This document shows positions 7,157 through 15,306 of a DNA stretch of 64,000 bases, piece by piece. The number at the start of each line of letters is the position of its first letter. Position 1 is the first letter of the stretch. The position numbers and the translations under genes are program-made. The notes beneath the pieces were generated by a model, which saw only the letters and a program-made list of their open reading frames with translations, was not told the origin of the DNA and made no database searches. The stretch is from Robiginitomaculum sp. (GTDB taxonomy: Bacteria > Pseudomonadota > Alphaproteobacteria > Caulobacterales > Maricaulaceae), in contig NVVV01000063.1 in the NCBI GenBank assembly GCA_002733495.1, positions 91,987 to 155,986 on the forward strand, given 5' to 3'.

Positions 7157-9367
7157 ATGCACTTATCAAATAGAGAAATTGACACTAAGGACCTTATGTC
7201 CCAAACGAAATTCTATGAAGGATATTCTAGATGGGACCAAGACCTTAACCGATACGAGACTTGGGAAGAATCAGTCTCGCGCGTAATGAATATGCACCGA
7301 GTATTCTATAAAGATAAAATGACGCCAGAGCTTTCGCTTCTTATTGATGAAGCGGAATCCTCATACAAATTACAATATGTTCTGGGTGCCCAACGTGCGC
7401 TTCAGTTCGGCGGCGATCAACTTCTTAAACATCACATGCGTCTGTATAATTGTACAAGCTCGTATGTTGATAGACCTGAATTCTTCGGTGAACTATTCTA
7501 CATTCTGTTATGCGGCGCAGGGGCTGGTTTTTCAGTACAAACACACCACATTGCCAAGCTTCCTAATATTACACAACGAAAAGGCCAAGTAAAACAGCAT
7601 GTGGTGGAAGATAGTATTGAGGGTTGGGCTACGGCTGTTGATATCCTTATGTCCTCATATTTCTATGGTGGTGGGAAACACCCAGAATATGCTGGTCGGA
7701 AAGTCTATTTTGACTTGAGCTTGATACGTCCAAAGGGTGCCGAGATTTCTGGTGGGTTCAAAGCACCAGGGCCTGAGCCTCTTCGTCGAGCCCTTGATAA
7801 AATCGAATATCTTATTCAAGGTCGCGTCCTTCGTGGTGAAACTAAATTACGTTCAATCGACGCCTATGACATAGCGATGTTCATTGCGGATTCAGTCCTA
7901 GCTGGCGGTGTTCGCCGTTCTGCTACCATCTGTCTCTTCTCTCCTTTAGATGGTGAGATGGCTAATGCGAAAATCGGTAACTGGTTCGACGAAAATCCAC
8001 AACGTGCCCGTTCAAACAATTCAGCGGTCATTGTCAGAGATGAAATTACCCGCGATGAATTCTCAAAACTTATGAAAACGATTAAAGAGTTCGGTGAGCC
8101 GGGCTTTTATTTTGTTTCAAGTAAGGAACACTCTACGAATCCTTGTGTCGAAATTGGTATGTTTCCACAGATCGACGGCGAGAGTGGCTTTCAAGGCTGT
8201 AATCTAGCAGAGATCAATGGCTCGAAGTGTACAACAATCGAAGAGTTCTATAAAGCGTGCCGTGCTGCATCCATTCTAGGTACATTGCAAGCTGGCTACA
8301 CAGACTTCAAATTCTTATCTGACACAACTAAGAAAATCTTTGAACGTGAGGCCTTGTTGGGTGTATCGATCACAGGCTGGATGAATAATCCTGATGTTCT
8401 ATTGGTTGCTGAGAATCAACGAGACGGTGCAGAGATTGTTAATTCGGTCAATAAAATGGTCGCAAAACTTATTGGTATAAACCAAGCAGCAAGAACAACC
8501 TGTGTTAAACCTTCTGGTAATGCGTCTGTCTTGCTTCAAACCGCTTCTGGTATTCATGCCGAGCATTCGCCACGTTATCTACGTCACGTCCAATTGAACA
8601 AAGACAGTGAAGTGGCACAACTCGTAGCCACAAGTAATCCTTACATGGTAGAAGAAAGTGTTTGGTCAGAGGCCAAATCTGATTATTGTGTTGCGTTTCC
8701 TGTCATATCCAAACCTGGGTCAATACTCAAGTCTGAAGTTATGGGCATGAATCTGTTACAGAAGGTGAAACTTGTTCAACAGAATTGGGTAGAAGCTGGT
8801 ACAAATGTTGAATTGTGTGCTGATGAAGGCTTGCGCCACAATGTGTCTAACACTGTTCAAGTCCGTCCAGATCAATGGGAAGAAGTCGAAGAATACCTAT
8901 TCAAGAATCGTTATAGCTTCTCAGGCGTTTCGTTTCTTGCCGACTCAGGCGATCAAGATTTCAATCAAGCACCAAATGCTGAAGTCATGACCGAAGAAGA
9001 GATCGTTCAACGCTTTGGTGTAGCCGCTTTGTTTGCCTCAGGTTTGATCGTGGACACATACAAAGGTTTCGATAATCTATGGGATGCCACACGTATTGCT
9101 CAATCGGATAACAAATCTTTCGGCGAAGTCTCTGATTTACGCGCAGATTGGATTAGACGGTTCAATAAGTTTGCCGAGAACTATTTCGAAAGCAACACAA
9201 AGAAGGCTGAATACTGCCTGAAATCTGTGTATTATCTCCACAAGTGGACAAAGATACAACACAATCTGAAGCCTATTGATTTTAAATCAGAGTTGACATC
9301 GAAACGTTTCACGGATATTGACACGATGGGTGCGCAAGCTTGTGTTGGAGGTCAATGTGAAATCTGA
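7157..9367 (+). CDS. nrdJ: adenosylcobalamin-dependent ribonucleotide reductase, monomeric class II
   Basis: 736 residues, the size of the monomeric Lactobacillus-type RTPR. Reduces ribonucleotides using a B12-derived radical, so the phage needs host cobalamin and no oxygen-dependent NrdB. Seen: VLGAQRALQFGGDQL, AGGVRRSATICLF, NPCVEIGMFP and GCNLAEI around the active-site Cys, VKPSGNASVLL, and a C-terminal redox pair in ACVGGQCEI. Spaced 25 bases after thyA. T4 itself uses class I and III enzymes, so this is a replacement. Confidence 0.93.
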   Translation: MHLSNREIDTKDLMSQTKFYEGYSRWDQDLNRYETWEESVSRVMNMHRVFYKDKMTPELSLLIDEAESSYKLQYVLGAQRALQFGGDQLLKHHMRLYNCTSSYVDRPEFFGELFYILLCGAGAGFSVQTHHIAKLPNITQRKGQVKQHVVEDSIEGWATAVDILMSSYFYGGGKHPEYAGRKVYFDLSLIRPKGAEISGGFKAPGPEPLRRALDKIEYLIQGRVLRGETKLRSIDAYDIAMFIADSVLAGGVRRSATICLFSPLDGEMANAKIGNWFDENPQRARSNNSAVIVRDEITRDEFSKLMKTIKEFGEPGFYFVSSKEHSTNPCVEIGMFPQIDGESGFQGCNLAEINGSKCTTIEEFYKACRAASILGTLQAGYTDFKFLSDTTKKIFEREALLGVSITGWMNNPDVLLVAENQRDGAEIVNSVNKMVAKLIGINQAARTTCVKPSGNASVLLQTASGIHAEHSPRYLRHVQLNKDSEVAQLVATSNPYMVEESVWSEAKSDYCVAFPVISKPGSILKSEVMGMNLLQKVKLVQQNWVEAGTNVELCADEGLRHNVSNTVQVRPDQWEEVEEYLFKNRYSFSGVSFLADSGDQDFNQAPNAEVMTEEEIVQRFGVAALFASGLIVDTYKGFDNLWDATRIAQSDNKSFGEVSDLRADWIRRFNKFAENYFESNTKKAEYCLKSVYYLHKWTKIQHNLKPIDFKSELTSKRFTDIDTMGAQACVGGQCEI

Positions 9368-9515
9368 TATTGGAGAGTATTCAGTAGAGGCAGCACAGGA
9401 TTTAGAAGCTCAATATGGCCTAGATATTGAGGCAGAGCTTTTGAAAATGCTTCAAGAAGAAATCGCTATAGAAATGGTCAAAGAAATAAAAGAGGGCCGC
9501 TCGGGAAAACTTTAA
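9357..9515 (+). CDS. small acidic helical protein, GTG start
   Basis: 52 residues. GTG at 9357 is chosen because GGAGGT lies five bases upstream inside the end of the RNR gene; an ATG at 9318 would overlap RNR more deeply and has no such site. The sequence (DLEAQYGLDIEAELLKMLQEEIAIEM) is a helical, acidic protein. No function known. Confidence 0.6.
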   Translation: MKSDIGEYSVEAAQDLEAQYGLDIEAELLKMLQEEIAIEMVKEIKEGRSGKL

Positions 9516-9538
9516 GATCGAGTTCCATATAACAGTAG

Positions 9539-9571
9539 AAGCCTCATGCTAAATAGTATTGAGGCTTTTAT
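9539..9571 (+). terminator. rho-independent terminator of the primase-RNR operon
   Basis: Eight-base stem AAGCCTCA / TGAGGCTT with a 12-13-base loop followed by TTATTA. Confidence 0.7.
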
Positions 9572-9585
9572 TATGGGAGATTACA

Positions 9586-10008
9586 ATGTGGAAGTATCAG
9601 AACAAAGAGTTTACCTCGGACGATATAGGTGATTATATCGGATTCGTTTATGTGATTGAGAACGTAAACAACGGCAAGAAATATGTCGGCAAGAAATTAT
9701 TCAAAAGCACACGCAAATTACCACCACTAAAGGGCAAGAAACGCGCAAGAAAGAAAGTTGTAGAGACTGACTGGATGACCTATTATGGGTCAAGCGTGGA
9801 AACTATGGCTCTGGTAAAGGCCGAAGGTCCTGGGTGTTTTAAGCGTGAGATACTACACTTATGTCATATGAAGGGCGAGTTATCGTACCAAGAGCTGGTC
9901 GAGCAGGTGGAACGCAAGGTCCTATTGCGCGACGACTACTATAACGGCATAATCAATTGCAGAATCAATCATAAACACGTTAAGAAACTTTGGGAAAATA
10001 ATTCTTGA
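9586..10008 (+). CDS. GIY-YIG-like nuclease (homing endonuclease family of T4-like phages)
   Basis: 140 residues from ATG 9586, chosen for the GGGAGA site; a longer reading from 9559 lies within the terminator. GFVYVIENVNNGKKYVGKKLF is a GIY-YIG core (GFVY...YVG), followed by DWMTYYGSS and Arg/Lys-rich segments. The family is common in T4-like phages as a free-standing putative homing endonuclease. It might also be a domesticated nuclease, since no remnant target is visible. Confidence 0.7.
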   Translation: MWKYQNKEFTSDDIGDYIGFVYVIENVNNGKKYVGKKLFKSTRKLPPLKGKKRARKKVVETDWMTYYGSSVETMALVKAEGPGCFKREILHLCHMKGELSYQELVEQVERKVLLRDDYYNGIINCRINHKHVKKLWENNS

Positions 10009-10033
10009 CAGGCGATATCTTATAATATATGTA
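10005..10033 (+). promoter_or_regulatory. sigma70-like early promoter (weaker -10)
   Basis: TTGACA at 10005; the best -10 at the usual distance is within TATATATGTA (about 10024-10033). Confidence 0.55.
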
Positions 10034-10063
10034 TCTTATATGTTAAAAAAATATGAGGTAAAT

Positions 10064-10465
10064 ATGCACAACGTAAAAATATTCATCGCCACTAATGGCG
10101 AATGTCATGTGATCTGCCCTGAAAAATTTGGTGCTCTTAGCAAAAAGTGTGCCAAACAATTAGAATCTGCAGCCGCGTCAATTTCATTAGAGTCTTTCGG
10201 AAAAGATGGACAACGAAATTCTTTCTTCTCGGAACACAAGGGACAGATTGTCCAGTGTATCACAGAATCCGTTCCACGCTCCGCTTACCCAGGCCGTGAT
10301 AACAATTACGTTCGATGGGCAACATATCGAAAATTAGAAACACTTGGTTACACCGAATATAAGGCGGATCAAGCGCGTTTCGATAAAGCCGTGGCAATGC
10401 GCATGGACACGCCTGTTAGCGTGAAGATGATCACCCTTGGAACATCTGTTATGGAGAAAGTGTAA
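10064..10465 (+). CDS. small early protein, function unknown
   Basis: 133 residues from ATG 10064 (GAGG six bases upstream, downstream of the promoter); the ATG at 10040 is too close to the promoter. Basic, with no recognised motif. Its stop overlaps the next start (TAATG). Confidence 0.65.
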   Translation: MHNVKIFIATNGECHVICPEKFGALSKKCAKQLESAAASISLESFGKDGQRNSFFSEHKGQIVQCITESVPRSAYPGRDNNYVRWATYRKLETLGYTEYKADQARFDKAVAMRMDTPVSVKMITLGTSVMEKV

Positions 10466-10983
10466 TGAATACTAATCGTATCAGTGACGTTTCGGCTGTC
10501 GTAAATATAATGAGCATGGCAGAATTGGAGGCAGTCAATATGCTATTGACCACTCGTATAGAAGAAGTGGTAAAAACTAATTTATCCAATGCCAAAGCTT
10601 ATATTGTCAGTGTTGATGAAAGTTTGAAAATAGATATTCAATCACTTAAAACGGCAGCCGAACAATCTAAACGGCGGATCGCTAAAGAGTGTGGATATGA
10701 TCTCTCAGAAATTTGCATCTTGGCCGAGAAATTCGACCTGTTCTATCGCAACAAAGATCATATGAAATTAGTGAACGATGCTTTGGCACTTAGGCCTTGC
10801 AATGGTAATCCTGCCCATGATGAATTTATCACTATAGGTCCTGATCACGAGTTGGCTGGAACCACACCTAGATTTGCATCGCGTTTGCGGCAGTTTGCTA
10901 CCCGAGTAAATTATAAGTTGTCCGATAAAGGATATACTGCAAGGCTCGGTGCATCATACGGAAAACTTTATCGTAAGGTGTAA
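10465..10983 (+). CDS. early protein, function unknown
   Basis: 172 residues, mostly helical in the first half. No recognised domain. Coupled to the preceding gene; followed by a new promoter. Confidence 0.65.
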   Translation: MNTNRISDVSAVVNIMSMAELEAVNMLLTTRIEEVVKTNLSNAKAYIVSVDESLKIDIQSLKTAAEQSKRRIAKECGYDLSEICILAEKFDLFYRNKDHMKLVNDALALRPCNGNPAHDEFITIGPDHELAGTTPRFASRLRQFATRVNYKLSDKGYTARLGASYGKLYRKV

Positions 10984-10992
10984 TAAAAGTGG

Positions 10993-11021
10993 TTGACACC
11001 TGTTTACGTGGACGCTATGAT
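10993..11021 (+). promoter_or_regulatory. sigma70-like early promoter
   Basis: TTGACA, 17-base spacer, TATGAT, with leader AACAAAGAAAG before the next ATG, as at other early promoters here. Confidence 0.8.
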
Positions 11022-11047
11022 GATCTTGTAACAAAGAAAGATATAAC

Positions 11048-11554
11048 ATGACTCATACAGTTCACGTTTTCAGTAACTCGAAAAAAGAAGTCTACATCGC
11101 CGTTCGGATGAACAGCGCATGGCAAAGTAACGTTATCGCGTCTCTAACGAAACACGCGATGAATTGTGATCTTGCCGTCTTCATGAAAGACTCGAACCTG
11201 AACGCTTTCATGTTAGAAAATCAAGACGATATCGCCTATGAAACTTATCCTTACATGGGAGTTGTTCATAAAGATCGGTCTCGGGTTGAAGAGATTGTCA
11301 AGTATATCGATATGGGTTATACCAAATTCGAGCGGGACGATTCCGAAGCAACGAAAATTGCCCAAAAACGGGTAAAGATCAATGACAAACCTGCCGCAAC
11401 AAACTTCTCTCAAGTCTTGAAAATGATCACAGATAAAACATCTTGGTCAAAGTATTACGGCACAGAAACCTTAATGAAAGCCCGGGCATCACTGACGGTC
11501 AGCGAAATGATTTCAGCATTCCCTTGGCCTTTGAAGCGAGTTCATAATGACTAA
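11048..11554 (+). CDS. early protein, function unknown
   Basis: 168 residues following a clear promoter. No recognised motif or membrane segment. Overlaps the next start by eight bases. Confidence 0.65.
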   Translation: MTHTVHVFSNSKKEVYIAVRMNSAWQSNVIASLTKHAMNCDLAVFMKDSNLNAFMLENQDDIAYETYPYMGVVHKDRSRVEEIVKYIDMGYTKFERDDSEATKIAQKRVKINDKPAATNFSQVLKMITDKTSWSKYYGTETLMKARASLTVSEMISAFPWPLKRVHND

Positions 11555-11957
11555 TTTTATCAAAACTCCAGACACCGCTGATCGTATAACTTCGCCTGAG
11601 ATATATAAACTCGCAACTATAACGAATAGTTTGCCGTATCTCGTGTTCGAACGCGATAGTATGGCAAGTGTACGGCACGTCCACATGCGAGGCAATTGCC
11701 CTGGAACATACGGAAACACCGCTGTGTCTGATGCAAAGAGTAATTGGCCAAAAACAAAATATGGCGAGCATGATGGAAACAAGAATTCTTGTGCCGCGCA
11801 TCGAAAACTTAAAACCGCACGAGACGAGTTAAAGTCCTTCACCGAATCGAAATTCAAAAAGGATGATCCATATAAAATTGGTGTTAAATTACAAATAGCA
11901 GAACGGAAAGCTGATATTGAGGTCGATAAATTACGAAAGGAATTCGCGATTGTTTGA
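11547..11957 (+). CDS. early protein, function unknown
   Basis: 136 residues. The first half has Cys and His residues (HVHMRGNC, CAAH) that could bind a metal; the C-terminal half is a charged helix. No family recognised. Confidence 0.6.
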   Translation: MTNFIKTPDTADRITSPEIYKLATITNSLPYLVFERDSMASVRHVHMRGNCPGTYGNTAVSDAKSNWPKTKYGEHDGNKNSCAAHRKLKTARDELKSFTESKFKKDDPYKIGVKLQIAERKADIEVDKLRKEFAIV

Positions 11958-11967
11958 TGAGGATGTA

Positions 11968-12363
11968 ATGGATGAAATCATTGCGACCAGCACAGATATA
12001 GAAACACAAGTGGACTGTATTCTCATTGGTCATAATTGGAAAATAGTTGCCGCGAACAGACACACTTTTGGTATCGAGATCACAGAGGAAAATAGCAAGC
12101 GGCCTGTCAAATATGATTATATAGAACATGCGGAACGAAATGCGATATTCCGCGCCGCCCGACTCGGCCATAGGACTCTAGGCGCGACAATGATTATGAA
12201 AAAGTTTCCTTGTGTGGAATGTGCTAGGGCCATTGTCCAGTCTGGAATAGGAACACTGTGTCACGGATCGACAAAAGGTTTTTCTGAGGAGCGATATAGA
12301 TTTGAAAAATCGCGCGAGATATTGAATGCAGGTGATGTAGTGTTAATTGAAAGCGAGTCTTGA
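11968..12363 (+). CDS. dCMP/cytidine deaminase family protein
   Basis: 131 residues from ATG 11968 (ATGAGG five bases upstream, start just past the preceding stop). Zinc-site motifs HAERNAI and PCVECARAI are those of dCMP deaminases; the proton-shuttle Glu is in HAE. It would feed dUMP to the thymidylate synthase. It is shorter than T4 Cd (193 residues), so another cytidine-type substrate is possible. Confidence 0.82.
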   Translation: MDEIIATSTDIETQVDCILIGHNWKIVAANRHTFGIEITEENSKRPVKYDYIEHAERNAIFRAARLGHRTLGATMIMKKFPCVECARAIVQSGIGTLCHGSTKGFSEERYRFEKSREILNAGDVVLIESES

Positions 12364-12497
12364 TTATCATTGAAAAATGTGTTCTCGGTATATGGTCAGA
12401 TCATTTTACTGTTACAGCACACACAAACCTTACTGTGGATTTTGTGGTGGAATGCCTGAATAAAAATAGTATATGGACATACAGAATTAAAACTTGA
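12360..12497 (+). CDS. possible small protein, TTG start
   Basis: 45 codons from TTG overlapping the deaminase stop to TGA inside the next promoter. The spacing and overlap are like neighbouring genes, but the SD is weak and no homology is recognised. Confidence 0.3.
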   Translation: MIIIEKCVLGIWSDHFTVTAHTNLTVDFVVECLNKNSIWTYRIKT

Positions 12498-12522
12498 CAT
12501 GATCTATCCAATTCGCTATTAT
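12494..12522 (+). promoter_or_regulatory. sigma70-like early promoter
   Basis: TTGACA, 17-base spacer, TATTAT, 26 bases before the next ATG. Confidence 0.8.
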
Positions 12523-12548
12523 AAATTGAAAGTAACGGAGATAGTTCA

Positions 12549-12899
12549 ATGACTACAATAACAGAAGCGGTTGCCGATTATATTGAAGAAATTTGTGCCG
12601 ATTACCGTGACTGGCACCGAAATCCCGCCTGCGCACAATTGAGTGAAACCCAGATCGCTCGCCGCACAGCCATGATTGAAGATTTTGAAAATACAATTAA
12701 GTATAATGTAGGCAAAAAGTATATTAAAGTCGTTCGCGAACGCGGTGGAGTACACTCATTCATCGTCGCTGTAACTAATGACGCGAAGTTCCAATACGGT
12801 GATATCTTGAAGCCTGCTGGCTACAATTCTCCCACACGCAACTTTTCGCGGGGCAATATTTTCGGTGAATATGAAACTCACTGGACTGGCGCTGTATAA
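12549..12899 (+). CDS. early protein, function unknown
   Basis: 116 residues with SD CGGAG and its own promoter. N-terminal half helical; C-terminal half basic and aromatic. No family recognised. The tRNA region starts directly after it. Confidence 0.65.
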   Translation: MTTITEAVADYIEEICADYRDWHRNPACAQLSETQIARRTAMIEDFENTIKYNVGKKYIKVVRERGGVHSFIVAVTNDAKFQYGDILKPAGYNSPTRNFSRGNIFGEYETHWTGAV

Positions 12900-12910
12900 A
12901 TATAACATAA

Positions 12911-12982
12911 GTGTCCTTAGTTCAGCGGAAGAACAGATGTCTTCTAAACATCAGGTCCGGGGTTCGAATCCCCGAGGGCACA
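12911..12982 (+). tRNA. tRNA-Arg (TCT)
   Basis: Cloverleaf with acceptor GTGTCCT/AGGGCAC, anticodon stem GATGT/ACATC and loop CTTCTAA, T-loop TTCGAAT. Anticodon TCT reads AGA/AGG. No encoded CCA. Confidence 0.92.
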
Positions 12983-12997
12983 CTAGATTTAAGTTTG

Positions 12998-13006
12998 TAT
13001 AAATAC
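12998..13006 (+). promoter_or_regulatory. candidate late promoter (TATAAATAC)
   Basis: Perfect T4 late consensus only five bases before the ATG of the GIY-YIG endonuclease; a transcript from it would be nearly leaderless. Confidence 0.4.
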
Positions 13007-13010
13007 GTGT

Positions 13011-13607
13011 ATGCATTACACAGTTTATCAAATTATGAATATCAGTAATAGTAAGATTTATATTGGATATCACCAAACGGAAAATCCCATGGATAATTAT
13101 ATGGGCTCTGGAAAATATCTAGGTCATGCCAAAGCGAAATACGGTATGGAGAATTTCACTAAGAAAATTCTGTTTGATTTTGATAATCGCGAGGAAATGA
13201 TATCCAAAGAAAAGGAACTCGTTAATGAGAATTTCATAGCGAGATCGGATGTTTATAATTTAGTCAAAGGCGGCAAAGGCGGCTTTACGACTGCCGCATG
13301 TGTCAAAGGTGGCAAAATCTCTGGAAATATACATAAGGTTAGAATTGAAACTGATAAGAAGTATCGGGTAAAACATATGGTAGCATGTGCGAAAAACATA
13401 TATTCTATGGCTTTTCTGGGCAGAAATCATACAGACGAATCTCTATCTAAAATGTCGGGTCCAAGATTAGCCTCTAAAGGCAAAAATAACTCACAGTTTG
13501 GTTCAATGTGGATAACAAATGGATCAGAGAATAAAAAGATAAAACGAGTTGACTCTATCCCAGAAGGATTCTATAAAGGTCGTAAGATTATAAAAGAAGA
13601 AATATGA
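13011..13607 (+). CDS. GIY-YIG homing endonuclease
   Basis: 198 residues. N-terminal GIY-YIG domain (YTVYQIMN...KIYIGYHQT, then YMGSGKYL and KYGMENF), a middle NUMOD-like region, and a C-terminal module WITNGSENKKIKRVDSIPEG that is shared almost identically with the HNH protein at 20658-21230. It lies immediately 3' of a tRNA, a common site for T4-like Seg enzymes. Expected to be a free-standing mobile nuclease. Confidence 0.85.
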   Translation: MHYTVYQIMNISNSKIYIGYHQTENPMDNYMGSGKYLGHAKAKYGMENFTKKILFDFDNREEMISKEKELVNENFIARSDVYNLVKGGKGGFTTAACVKGGKISGNIHKVRIETDKKYRVKHMVACAKNIYSMAFLGRNHTDESLSKMSGPRLASKGKNNSQFGSMWITNGSENKKIKRVDSIPEGFYKGRKIIKEEI

Positions 13608-13795
13608 TGAATACGCTTTTAGCAGAGAATTTAGGACTAGAAAGTTTAGTGTGGTTTCCTTGGTTGGGATTTTTCATTGCACTGTTTAATCCATTCAAAA
13701 ATCTAGGCACAGTACATCGTTCTGTTCAAGGTATAATTTGTTTGCCTTGGGCTCTAATTAACACGATGGCATACGGTGTTATGGTACTAGGATAA
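13604..13795 (+). CDS. small membrane protein
   Basis: 63 residues with two hydrophobic segments (about 14-28 and 40-60). It overlaps the endonuclease stop by four bases. Function unknown. Confidence 0.6.
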   Translation: MMNTLLAENLGLESLVWFPWLGFFIALFNPFKNLGTVHRSVQGIICLPWALINTMAYGVMVLG

Positions 13796-13799
13796 ATAT

Positions 13800-13888
13800 G
13801 CGGGTGTGGCACAGAGGCGAACCGCGTCGGGTTTAAATTCCGATATAGATTAACGATCACATCATGGGTTCGATTCCCATCATCCGTA
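13800..13888 (+). tRNA. tRNA-Leu (TAA)
   Basis: Class II tRNA: anticodon stem TCGGG/TCCGA, loop TTTAAAT, extended variable arm, T-arm ATGGG TTCGATT CCCAT, acceptor GCGGGTG/CATCCGT with a G-U first pair and A73. D-arm is divergent. Confidence 0.75.
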
Positions 13889-13899
13889 CAAGATAATGG

Positions 13900-13928
13900 T
13901 TGACACCATAGGCCATGCACGTTATGTT
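13900..13928 (+). promoter_or_regulatory. sigma70-like early promoter
   Basis: TTGACA, 17-base spacer, TATGTT. Confidence 0.75.
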
Positions 13929-13954
13929 TAATCATAACTTAGAGAAAGCGAACC

Positions 13955-14206
13955 ATGAACCTTATAAAACTAATTGCGCCGCAACAAACAGAAGATACAC
14001 AAAAACTTTTGCGAGTTATCGCTAACATTCTTGAAGTGTATGCGCCGAACGCAAAAACTACTTGTGATGATCAATTGAATATAACAATTAATCTTCCAAT
14101 ATATGCTGATCGTTCTGAAGTTATGTTAGAATTGATGTTCTCACATATATATAAATATTATCTAGAAGACATGTTCGCCGATGAATTTACTGTAAAATTT
14201 AGCTGA
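13955..14206 (+). CDS. small early protein, function unknown
   Basis: 83 residues behind its own promoter. N-terminal half helical, C-terminal half hydrophobic and aromatic. No family recognised. Confidence 0.65.
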   Translation: MNLIKLIAPQQTEDTQKLLRVIANILEVYAPNAKTTCDDQLNITINLPIYADRSEVMLELMFSHIYKYYLEDMFADEFTVKFS

Positions 14207-14213
14207 ATATAAA

Positions 14214-14242
14214 AATCGTGTGAGAGTGAATTTCACACGATT
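14214..14242 (-). terminator. inverted repeat, probable terminator for the minus-strand HNH gene
   Basis: Perfect 10-base stem AATCGTGTGA / TCACACGATT, nine-base loop. The T-run is on the minus strand (TTTTTATA), so it suits leftward transcription from the HNH gene, read through the tRNA. Confidence 0.55.
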
Positions 14243-14290
14243 GACCACACAACCGCAAGGGATGGCAAATGGGGAGCCTCCCAATATAAT

Positions 14291-14366
14291 GGAAGCATGG
14301 TGTAAAGGTGGCACAACACGCTCATAACGTGTCAGGAGATGGGTTCAAATCCCTCTGTTTCTACCA
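14291..14366 (+). tRNA. tRNA-Met (CAT)
   Basis: Acceptor GGAAGCA/TGTTTCT, anticodon stem ACACG/CGTGT with loop CTCATAA, T-loop TTCAAAT, encoded CCA. An elongator Met or lysidine-type Ile tRNA; the sequence alone does not decide. Its 3' half is overlapped by the minus-strand HNH gene. Confidence 0.9.
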
Positions 14367-14826
14367 ACCAAATAGAACCTTTGGTTCTATTTTCACTTAT
14401 CGTGAGATACTGAAGATTATTTTCGTGGTGTAGACCGCCTTTTGCCAATGGTCTAATGTGATCCACCTCATATCCTTCAGGCCTATTTTTATAAAATTCG
14501 CGAACTATTTTTGCATTAGCATTTGGATGAAGTTGACGTAGTTTCTTGGCTCTATATCGTGCCTGTCGCGCAGCATTAGTTGCTTTAAGTTCTTCCACAG
14601 TTTTCAAAATTCTTTTTGGCTTAGGAGGTTTAGTGTGAAACATAGAGTTGCATTTATGTGAACAGAAACTTTTATTGGTGGTGTGGACATGACATTGCTT
14701 ACAATGTATTATTACGGGAGAGGTGCCGTGTCTACATCTCCCAACGTTCGCTGCCGTGACAGAACATGATCTGGAACAGAACTTTGGATTAGTCGTTTCT
14801 GAATTACATTGTTTGCATATATTCAT
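14332..14826 (-). CDS. HNH homing endonuclease
   Basis: 164 residues, one of only two clear minus-strand genes. Two zinc-finger-like units (CKQCNSETTNPKFCSRSC and CKQCHVHTTNKSFCSHKC), a basic linker, and an HNH core EVDHIRPLAKGGLHHENNLQYL. The last 20 residues are encoded by the hairpin and by the antisense of the tRNA-Met gene, so the tail may be fortuitous. Its position fits insertion beside a tRNA. Confidence 0.82.
   Translation of the reverse strand: MNICKQCNSETTNPKFCSRSCSVTAANVGRCRHGTSPVIIHCKQCHVHTTNKSFCSHKCNSMFHTKPPKPKRILKTVEELKATNAARQARYRAKKLRQLHPNANAKIVREFYKNRPEGYEVDHIRPLAKGGLHHENNLQYLTISENRTKGSIWLVETEGFEPIS
14370..14395 (+). terminator. hairpin after tRNA-Met
   Basis: AATAGAACC / GGTTCTATT, three-base loop, then TTTTCA. 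Likely terminates or helps process the tRNA transcript; it also lies inside the C-terminal codons of the minus-strand HNH gene. Confidence 0.65.
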
Positions 14827-14891
14827 AATATTATTTATACGTTACGCTATTTATAGATAACTAAAGACTTCAATTATAAAAAGGAGAAATA

Positions 14892-14975
14892 ATGCCTTTA
14901 ACTTCAGATATGGTACAGACAAGTTGGTTGGAATATCCAAAGTGCGAATCTTACTTGACATTTTCTAGCCCTTAG
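14892..14975 (+). CDS. very small protein
   Basis: 27 codons (MPLTSDMVQTSWLEYPKCES...) with one of the best SDs in the region (AAAAAGGAGAAAT). Ends at TAG; the next 12 codons run open in the same frame into the following gene, but a promoter lies in between. Function unknown. Confidence 0.5.
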   Translation: MPLTSDMVQTSWLEYPKCESYLTFSSP

Positions 14976-14983
14976 TTTAATAT
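14955..14983 (+). promoter_or_regulatory. sigma70-like early promoter
   Basis: TTGACA, 17-base spacer, TAATAT. Confidence 0.75.
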
Positions 14984-15011
14984 GAAGATAGACAATAAGG
15001 GAAATTGTAAA

Positions 15012-15227
15012 ATGACCACTAAAGTAGAACAAGAACTTGAAAAACTTTACGGCATTGATCTTGCCATTGCTGTTCTAGAATACTTCGGCGAAAGCGTAAT
15101 TCACCTTGTAGGATTCGACGTGAAACAAGTCGTCGTTGGTTGTAAGTCGGAGAACGTGGCGTTTGATCTAAAATCCACTAAAATCGTGGAGAAGTGTGTC
15201 AAAGTCGCCCGCAAAAAGATCAAATAA
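15012..15227 (+). CDS. small early protein, function unknown
   Basis: 71 residues from ATG 15012; the upstream in-frame ATG at 14982 overlaps the -10 box and cannot be the start. Sequence MTTKVEQELEKLYGIDLAIAVLEYFGE with a Lys-rich end. No family recognised. Confidence 0.65.
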   Translation: MTTKVEQELEKLYGIDLAIAVLEYFGESVIHLVGFDVKQVVVGCKSENVAFDLKSTKIVEKCVKVARKKIK

Positions 15228-15246
15228 AGTTATACATATTTAGATG

Positions 15247-15254
15247 TATAAATA
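15247..15254 (+). promoter_or_regulatory. candidate late promoter (TATAAATA)
   Basis: Exact T4 late consensus without a -35 box, 53 bases upstream of the NadM-Nudix gene. Confidence 0.45.
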
Positions 15255-15306
15255 ATACTAATACAAGATAGACTTGTATTTGACATATCGCTAAAGGAGT
15301 TTTAGC

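Noticed and set aside
9318..9356. Upstream ATG for the small gene after RNR
   Set aside because: Deep overlap with RNR and no SD; GTG 9357 has GGAGGT at the right distance.
14973..15011. Read-through fusion of the 27-codon gene with the gene at 15012
   Set aside because: A complete promoter lies across the junction, so a separate gene is the simpler reading.
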